A stretch of 10,889 nt of DNA. Source: Gamarada debralockiae. Lineage: Eukaryota; Ascomycota; Leotiomycetes; Helotiales; Hyphodiscaceae. The notes below the pieces were generated by a model that worked only from the letters and a program-made list of their open reading frames with translations, was not told where the DNA came from and did no database searches. Location of the stretch: NCBI GenBank assembly GCA_002803225.1, contig NXFV01000476.1, positions 1 through 10,889 of the forward strand, in the 5' to 3' direction. Positions 5,656 through 10,889 of the stretch are shown piece after piece. Within the stretch, counting starts at the first letter, position 1. Each line of letters opens with the position of its first letter. The translations under genes were made by a program, and so were the position numbers.

Positions 5656-7882
5656 TTAGTTAAACACCGACATAGGAATACTTTCCCTCTGTGTCTCATC
5701 AGCCAGACTCTCCGCCCTTTCCCAAATTCTATTCCACGTATCCAGAAGTGGCTGGACCACCTCCCGAAAGTTTTTACGCATCCCGATAATCTGACTATCG
5801 CGACTTGCCCTCTCCAATCCTTCTCCCAGTACCTCCAACGTCTTACTAGGCAACTTCAATCCCCCATCGTCATCTCTCGTATCCTGCACAACGGGAATCC
5901 AAACCCAAGCAAATAGAGCACCGAGAGCCATAACAAACCCAAAGATAATGAAGACCCAGCCAAGTCCATTGCTGTTTGGGTTTGAGGCCTTGACGCCGCC
6001 GAATTTCATAGAGGGCAGGATTGCTTGAACCAGGACGGAACCTGCTTTGCCAAACGCAGCTGCGATTCCGTGGCATGTGGATCGGTAGCGGTTGGGAAAG
6101 ATCTCTGCTGGGATGATAAAGGTGAGGGTATTTGCACCTATTATATCGTCAGCTTCTTCTTTGGCGTTGTTGAATAAGTGTTCGCAGCGGCTCACCCAGA
6201 TTGAACGAAAAATGGCAAAGAGCAATGAGCACAATGCTTACAGCATGCAAATCGGTATGAAAGACGCTGAAAAAGCTGCCACCAGTGACGGCGAAGAGGA
6301 CAGCAAGCCAGATGAAGGACCACATCAGAAATTGTTTTCGAGGAACGTGGTTGATGATCATGATGAGAAGGATGCTGCCAAGTAGAGAGCCAATGCACAC
6401 TGTAATCAGATTCTGCTTTGCAGTTTCTCTGAGCACTTGATAGATGGAAGCATTCGGATTTGCGGGGTTAGGATTCCAGCTGTCCACTGAATGTAGTGGG
6501 GGGTTCCCGGGCCCGGGAGGATAGAATGTCCACAATTTGGCCAACGTGCGAGGATTACCCATGCCTAGGCCATAAAATGCGCTATGTAAGGTGTCAGGGT
6601 GATGAATTGTATTGCGTCCTCCCAGCTGTCAAATGGCAAGAGACTTACAAATCGAGAAGAAACCAACAGAACGAAGTGCCGAGAACATAGCGCCAATTCC
6701 CTTGCTCCCAGAAATACATGTGAATATCATCCCACGAGAACTGAACAGGTTGAGGCTCCTCCGTTTGATTTTCTTCATTCGCAGTTGGTGCTTGATGCAT
6801 TTCAATTGTAGATTGATGAGATGTAGGTGTCCCTCCATATATCTTTTCGGTATTCCTCACTGCACGGTCGCCCTGGTTCTTCACGTCCAAGTCATACAAT
6901 CCTGGATCCTTGATTCTGAACCGGTAGTAGATAGCAACCACAGCTAGTATAGCTCCTACACCAGTCACCCAACGCCAAATGCCGTCAACGTAGGCCGCAC
7001 AATCTGCCGGTTTCGTACATTCTTTCAGAACCGGGTACGTGTTTCCGTATCCGACAGTGACCACCAAACCTACAAGCTGCGAGACCAACTGGCCAACGGG
7101 CTGCATGAAAAACACTGCCGCCATCATTCGAGCTCTTGCTTTGGTAGAAGCCCATCTGTTGAGGTGTGAGTGATGGAGGTGATGCTGAGAGCAGAGGCTT
7201 CTGCAAGGTTGTGCATTCCACGAGGAGAATGGGGACTAGAAGGGAACATTGAACTCACTCGGTACAGATAGATGCAGATAATGGATATTCGGCACCAATA
7301 CCCACGCCCATTACGAATCTCATGGCCACTAGCCAGTACAGCGCCTTCATAGAATTTCCAAACCCATTGGAACTTGCAGACACCGAAATAGTTGAGAACA
7401 CTACTATGACAAGTTCTATTCCATATAGACGTGTTCGACCATATCCTGTCGAAGATACCTAAGTCAACCATGATTACAAAATGCAGGAACAAAATAACTC
7501 AATCAAGGGATTCGGAGAGAAAACTTACGATCGGCAAGATATCCAAACGACAATTGGCCAATAAGGGAACCGCCCAAAGTCATGCAGTTAATGAGCGTTT
7601 CTCTCCATGGACTGTGGTCATCCGGCCAGTAGACAAATGCTACTGATGGCAAGATGACATTCGTTGCGAATAAGTTGTAGGAGTCGGTAAAGAAATCAGA
7701 GGCTGCCACTTCCCAAACCAGCCAATTAAACCCATGTTGGTCTATGACCGCTCGAATATAGCGCCGCTTTTGCACCCTTGTCTTTAGAGGTTCAGCCTTG
7801 TTTGGATATTGTCACACGGTATAGGTTCTTCACTTACGTTAAGGCTGGGTGGAATTTGGGGAGGGCTAAATGGCGATGCCAT
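5656..7882 (-). CDS. MFS transporter, phosphate:H+ symporter (PHO84-like) family
   Basis: There are six exons (7838-7882, 7529-7796, 7259-7445, 6649-7155, 6196-6581, 5656-6137), giving 624 residues. All five introns are GT-AG (41, 83, 103, 67 and 58 bases) and every join keeps frame. It is a 12-helix plasma-membrane carrier with a cytosolic central loop (about 247-306). Visible marks are [14 protein letters not shown] (TM1), the MFS motif A GYLADRYGR (100-108), [10 protein letters not shown] (153-162), WFLLDFAFY (331-339) and [20 protein letters not shown]. By counting against the fungal PiPT structure as I remember it, the phosphate ligands Tyr150, Gln177, Trp320, Asp324, Tyr328 and Asn431 match Tyr158, Gln185, Trp331, Asp335, Tyr339 and Asn467. 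The family's GGDYPLS is GAEYPLS here, YDIF is YNLF, and the PESPRY motif after TM6 reads KDPGLYDL. A phosphate-related substrate is likely; a glycerophosphodiester or other organic phosphate is possible. Confidence 0.9.
7797..7837 (-). other. Intron 1 of the transporter gene (41 bp)
   Basis: The donor is AAC|GTAAGT and the acceptor AACAAG|GCT, phase 0. At 41 bases it is near the lower limit for fungal introns. Without it the start MASPFSPP could not reach the frame of TM1. Confidence 0.75.
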
Positions 7883-8611
7883 AGCGTCAGTTCATAACCG
7901 GGTTGGTGAATTCGGGACAAAAAATTTCGTATTAAATAATGGTGAAAGGCTCTGTGTCAAACAAGAACTTACCGCGTATTTAAAGAGCAGAAGTCTGCAA
8001 GCATACACAAATGCAATGTGTCTCATTCTGGTAATTCCAGGGACTCAGTCAGAATCATGGGCTTGCTCAGCCTCAGCTTCAAACTTGGGGGGGCGCTAAG
8101 CGGCCAATTCTGTATTGGACAGCGTCGGTGAGAGAGCGCCCCAGGCCATACACATGATCTCTTTTCTATCCCATCGAGAGTACCAGCACTCGCAGGTGAT
8201 GCTATAAATGCTAACGGTCTCGAGCATCAGGACGGAACTTATTACACTCTGAATACCGGTTTTAACTGTGGTGCAGAGGTGCAGTCTGAAACGGAAGTTC
8301 TTGCGGCTCTCTGCACCCTCCTTCGCATTTCCGTTTCTGCCTATTCGCGTCGCCTTGCATCTTTTGAGACCACATCGTTTCTGGACTCGGCTGATCCAAG
8401 TCCCATGCATGTTCGTTGTCCCACCCCAAACGGTTCGATCTCTCCTTCCCTTTATGGCCTGCCCCTGTCGTTATTTCCCTCACAATACCCATTGCCCATT
8501 ACGCTGTCGTCTGTTTAGTCTGGAAAAAGGCAACCGAGCCACGACTCCCAAGCCACACCTGCCGGCGGCGCGCACAGGCCCGTGCGGCTGCCGTGTGGAG
8601 AAACCATCTGA
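7883..8611. promoter_or_regulatory. Shared 5' region between two divergent genes
   Basis: These 729 bases separate the start codons of the transporter (-) and the helical-domain gene (+). For the transporter, a TTTAAATA box lies on the minus strand at 7977-7984, about 95-102 bases before its ATG. The right half (about 8290-8560) is pyrimidine-rich on the + strand, as is common upstream of fungal starts. Overlapping short frames here share no recognisable family and look like chance. No CACGTG Pho4-type site is present. Confidence 0.55.
7977..7984 (-). promoter_or_regulatory. TATA-like box of the transporter gene
   Basis: The minus strand reads CTCTTTAAATACGCGG. The TTTAAATA lies 95-102 bases upstream of the ATG at 7882, a suitable distance for a fungal TATA element. 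Confidence 0.4.
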
Positions 8612-10006
8612 ATGTCCGGCCCAGGCTTTTCCCTGACGGAGCTCTTCCAAGCTATCGCCAAATGCAAGAACATCTACGATACCTTCACAGACGAGTACGA
8701 AAGCGCTCCAGCGAGGATACGAGAACTTGTGGACACCTGTAAATACCTTCGCGATATCCTCGAAGACTTCAAGTCAACAGTCGGTGATGTGTATTCGCAA
8801 GAGCACAGCTTCGATCGCAAACTCGACGAGTGCAATGTCTTCATCAACAAGTACAAGTCACTCAAGCAGGATTATCTCATATCAGAGGGCGAGACGTCGA
8901 TAACTGAAAAGCTTCGCCACAGCTGGGAACAAGCGTGGCAGACGGGCAAATATGCGTTTGATGGTGATAGAGTTTCCCCTTCTTTCTTTTCAGGGTGATA
9001 TCAAGCCAGAGCCAAAGCAGCCAAAGGTTGCTCATATAGACTTTGTGAAGCGTAGGAGAAGTTCCTCTTACGCTGATCCGAAAGTGAGACGAGCATCGAC
9101 GCTCTTCCGTACTCCCTCCTTGTTTCACGGAAAGTCACCTCCAAAAGGTAATCCAATCCAAGCCTTTACTTGAATTCTGTAGCTGACATATGAATACAGA
9201 GATGACTTCTTCCTTACAGAAGAAACAGACATCTGTTAGCTCCGCTTCGTCTAGTCATCCGCTTGGAGACATCCCAGTTGAGTTCGGGTTTTTGGCAATC
9301 GAGTTCAACAGGGAAAAGGGTAAATCTGCCCACAATCCATTCTTCCAACTTGTGAGATTGGAAGTTTTACTGACCTACTTTACATGCTAGATCTGAAAGA
9401 CTTTAAAAGTATATTCGTCAAGGGGCATGGCGACGATTCGAAATCGTCCACATTTACGGAGGAACCATTCGAGATAGGGCATTCATCAGGAGGAATGTCT
9501 AATTTTTCTCCAGTCCTCAGTCCGAGCGAGCTAGCAGCGCATGCCAATAATTTCTCACCTCGTAGCGGTGGACCTCCTGAACCTCTGGAGGATCTTTATT
9601 CGTCTTCACCTCCTCGCTTCCGCCCTATTCCGATTACGAACCCTGCAACTGAATCTCAACCTCTGCAGGATATCTATTCTTCTTCACCCTTCGCTCTCGA
9701 CCTATACCGACTGTGATACCTACCGCTGGATCTCAATCTCTGGAGGATCTTTATCCGTCCTCCCCGCCTCGGTTTCGCCCCACTGCGTCTGTAGCCCCAA
9801 ACACTGAATCGTCGCGAGCCCGCGTACCGCCATCCGAAGCCAGTAATCGTCAAGCCCGTCCGAACGACTCTGCCGGCTCACCAACCACCACTCACGCTAC
9901 CGACTCGGTACGAAACGACACCCAACCATCGATCTCGCCCAATTCGCCACAGCTACCCGAACTTGACTTTCAAAGTGACTTAGTTTTTCACTGGAATGAG
10001 CCATAA
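8612..10006 (+). CDS. Fungal helical N-terminal-domain protein with 26-residue tandem repeats; possible frameshift
   Basis: Exon 1 starts at ATG 8612 and encodes about 117 mostly helical residues: GFSLTELFQAI, APARIRELVDTCKYLRDIL, then HSFDRKLDECNVFINKYKSL. This resembles the helical N-terminal domains seen alone or before NACHT, ankyrin or kinase domains in ascomycetes. It is followed by a basic, Ser-rich linker, two good introns (9148-9199, 9320-9390; GT-AG with CTGAC branch motifs) and a Pro/Ser-rich disordered tail. The exon 1/2 junction is unclear: GT-AG 8964-9009 (46 bases) keeps frame, while 8972-8993 (22 bases) is too short for a normal intron. The unbroken frame stops at TGA 9714-9716 (about 311 residues), but the repeats continue in the next frame to TAA 10004-10006 (about 408 residues). 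A one-base deletion near 9690 explains this. It is either a recent pseudogene, a truncated allele or a sequencing error. No NTPase or effector domain follows. Confidence 0.65.
9148..9199 (+). other. Intron between exons 2 and 3 of the helical-domain gene
   Basis: The 52 bases run AAAAG|GTAATC to AATACAG|AGATGAC with a GCTGAC branch motif 15 bases before the end. Joining gives PPK-E-MTSSL in frame. Confidence 0.75.
9320..9390 (+). other. Intron between exons 3 and 4 of the helical-domain gene
   Basis: The 71 bases run AAAGG|GTAAAT to CATGCTAG|ATCTG with a TACTGAC branch motif near 9369. Joining gives NREK-D-LKDFKS in frame. Confidence 0.75.
9585..9817 (+). repeat. Three tandem 78-bp repeats encoding LEDLYSSSPPRFRP-type units
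   Basis: Units start at 9585, 9663 and 9740. They read LEDLYSSSPPRFRPIP, LQDIYSSSP(frameshift)RSRPIP and LEDLYPSSPPRFRP, each followed by a variable part ending near ESQ, GSQ or ESS. The first step is 78 bases and the second 77, so one base is missing inside unit 2 (CCCTTCGC against CCTCCTCGC in unit 1). Confidence 0.9.
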
Positions 10007-10889
10007 GGCCGCGGATAGCCTCTATGTTTATCCAACTCAATAGATTTCAATGTGTTGTATTGTACAAATAGCGTATCCCTGCTTGTGACCACTTTTCAAT
10101 AGGATCTTTAATATATGGCTTCTCACACAGGGCGAGGTGTATGTCATCAGATTCTCTGGGTAGCTTGAAAAGAAGAGGGGCATCGAGCGCTACATCTCTC
10201 ACGATCACTGAAGATAATTAATCATACATAAATGAGGTCTACTGACTCCTGCCACAGTCGATTCCTCGGACCTCGGTCCGCGTACATTTTTACTGAAGCG
10301 GGATCCGCAACTGACAACGACTTCGCCGCCTCTTTCCTGCCACGGTCAAATTTCCAACCTCACAAACAATGTTTTCTATTGTCACAAGCTTCCATGCTTG
10401 ACGAAGAGATATTACTGGCTTAAGCTGTGACTTGGCTCAAGGGCTGTCGCACTGACCTCGCTAAAGTACTCCCTATTCAGCATGGCGGGGTTTTGCGGGG
10501 CTTAAGTGGAGATTACCTCCAGGATTCCAGTCCCAGTCCGATTACACAAAATTTCTCCGATACCTTCAATTAACAATGTGTTCTGTCTGAAATCTGCGGT
10601 TTCTGGTGATAGAGTCTGTAAAGCAATCAAGTTCGTTGCACCGGCAAGTTCTCACAGCAGAGCTTGAGATGTAGCGACCTTTCCAGCTGGGAGCGAAATG
10701 TTTTCCCAGATTCGCGGTGGTGTGCACCCCTGAATAACATGACCCTCATCGTCGATCATTTGAACTCTCCCGGACTAGTGATTCTCCGACCCCACTTCCG
10801 GATTCCCCAACTCTCCATCCCATACAAATCCAATAACTTCAACGCAGCATTTCCCAGCTAAAACACATCGGAAACCCCCCCCCCCCCCC
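10007..10889. other. 3' flank without a convincing gene
   Basis: The stretch holds the 3' untranslated region of the gene ending at 10006. A short minus-strand open stretch at 10047-10217 reads VIVRDVALDAPLLFKLP and more, but has no start codon. A CGGACC-TC-GGTCCG inverted repeat lies at 10267-10280. From about 10730 the + strand becomes pyrimidine-rich, like sequence upstream of a fungal gene, which could begin beyond the window. Confidence 0.45.
10875..10889. repeat. Poly-C run at the window edge
   Basis: Fifteen C residues in a row end the window. This may be a real homopolymer or a contig-end artefact. Confidence 0.8.

Noticed and set aside
5518..5916. 132-codon + strand frame overlapping the transporter 3' end
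   Set aside because: It overlaps the last transporter exon, which is firmly supported, and shows no family likeness.
8096..8742. Several overlapping frames of 76-122 codons between the divergent genes
   Set aside because: They overlap each other on both strands in pyrimidine-rich sequence and show no recognisable domain; more likely chance openness in promoter DNA.
10232..10423. 63-codon + strand frame
   Set aside because: No splice context, no family likeness and no link to the neighbouring gene.
10664..10861. 65-codon + strand frame near the window end
   Set aside because: Composition resembles a pyrimidine-rich leader, and no conserved motif is visible.
1..10889. tRNA genes, rRNA, CRISPR arrays or bacterial operon signals
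   Set aside because: I looked for tRNA B-box-like GGTTCGANTCC, regular spaced repeats and Shine-Dalgarno-led gene runs and found none; the sequence is fungal nuclear DNA.

Overview
The window looks like nuclear DNA of a filamentous ascomycete (Pezizomycotina). The genes carry short GT-AG introns of 41-103 bases with GTAAGT/GTGAGT donors and CTAAC/CTGAC branch points. The protein families are typical of these fungi. The transposon copies carry nonsense codons that are nearly all TAG or TAA, as expected from repeat-induced point mutation (RIP: C to T in CpA). No species can be named from the sequence alone.

Layout. 1-331 is AT-rich and empty. 332-2014 is a nest of dead transposons: the 5' part of a Fot1/pogo-like DNA transposon (+), split inside its transposase by a 228-base solo LTR with a perfect 5-base target duplication, and then cut off at about 1100 by an antisense Ty1/Copia gag remnant with a probable 5' LTR. 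2373-3421 (-) is a two-exon gene for a secreted-domain, single-pass membrane protein with a Ser/Thr-rich stalk and three perfect 9-residue cytoplasmic repeats. 3561-5203 is a complete but dead Tc1/mariner-family element with TIRs and TA duplications; it sits between two copies of a direct repeat and only 140 bases upstream of the membrane-protein start codon. 5656-7882 (-) is a six-exon, 624-residue MFS transporter of the phosphate:H+ symporter (PHO84-like) family. 7883-8611 is the shared 5' region between it and a divergent gene. 8612-10006 (+) is that gene: a helical fungal N-terminal domain followed by a disordered tail with three 26-residue tandem repeats, one of which has lost a single base. 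10007-10889 has no convincing gene and ends in a 15-base C run.

How it fits together. Nothing shows that the genes form one pathway. The transporter and the helical-domain gene are divergent and could share regulation. The membrane-protein gene is flanked by transposon debris on both sides, so its promoter is probably shortened or transposon-derived. All exon joins were derived by hand from splice signals and frame continuity; transcript data would confirm them.
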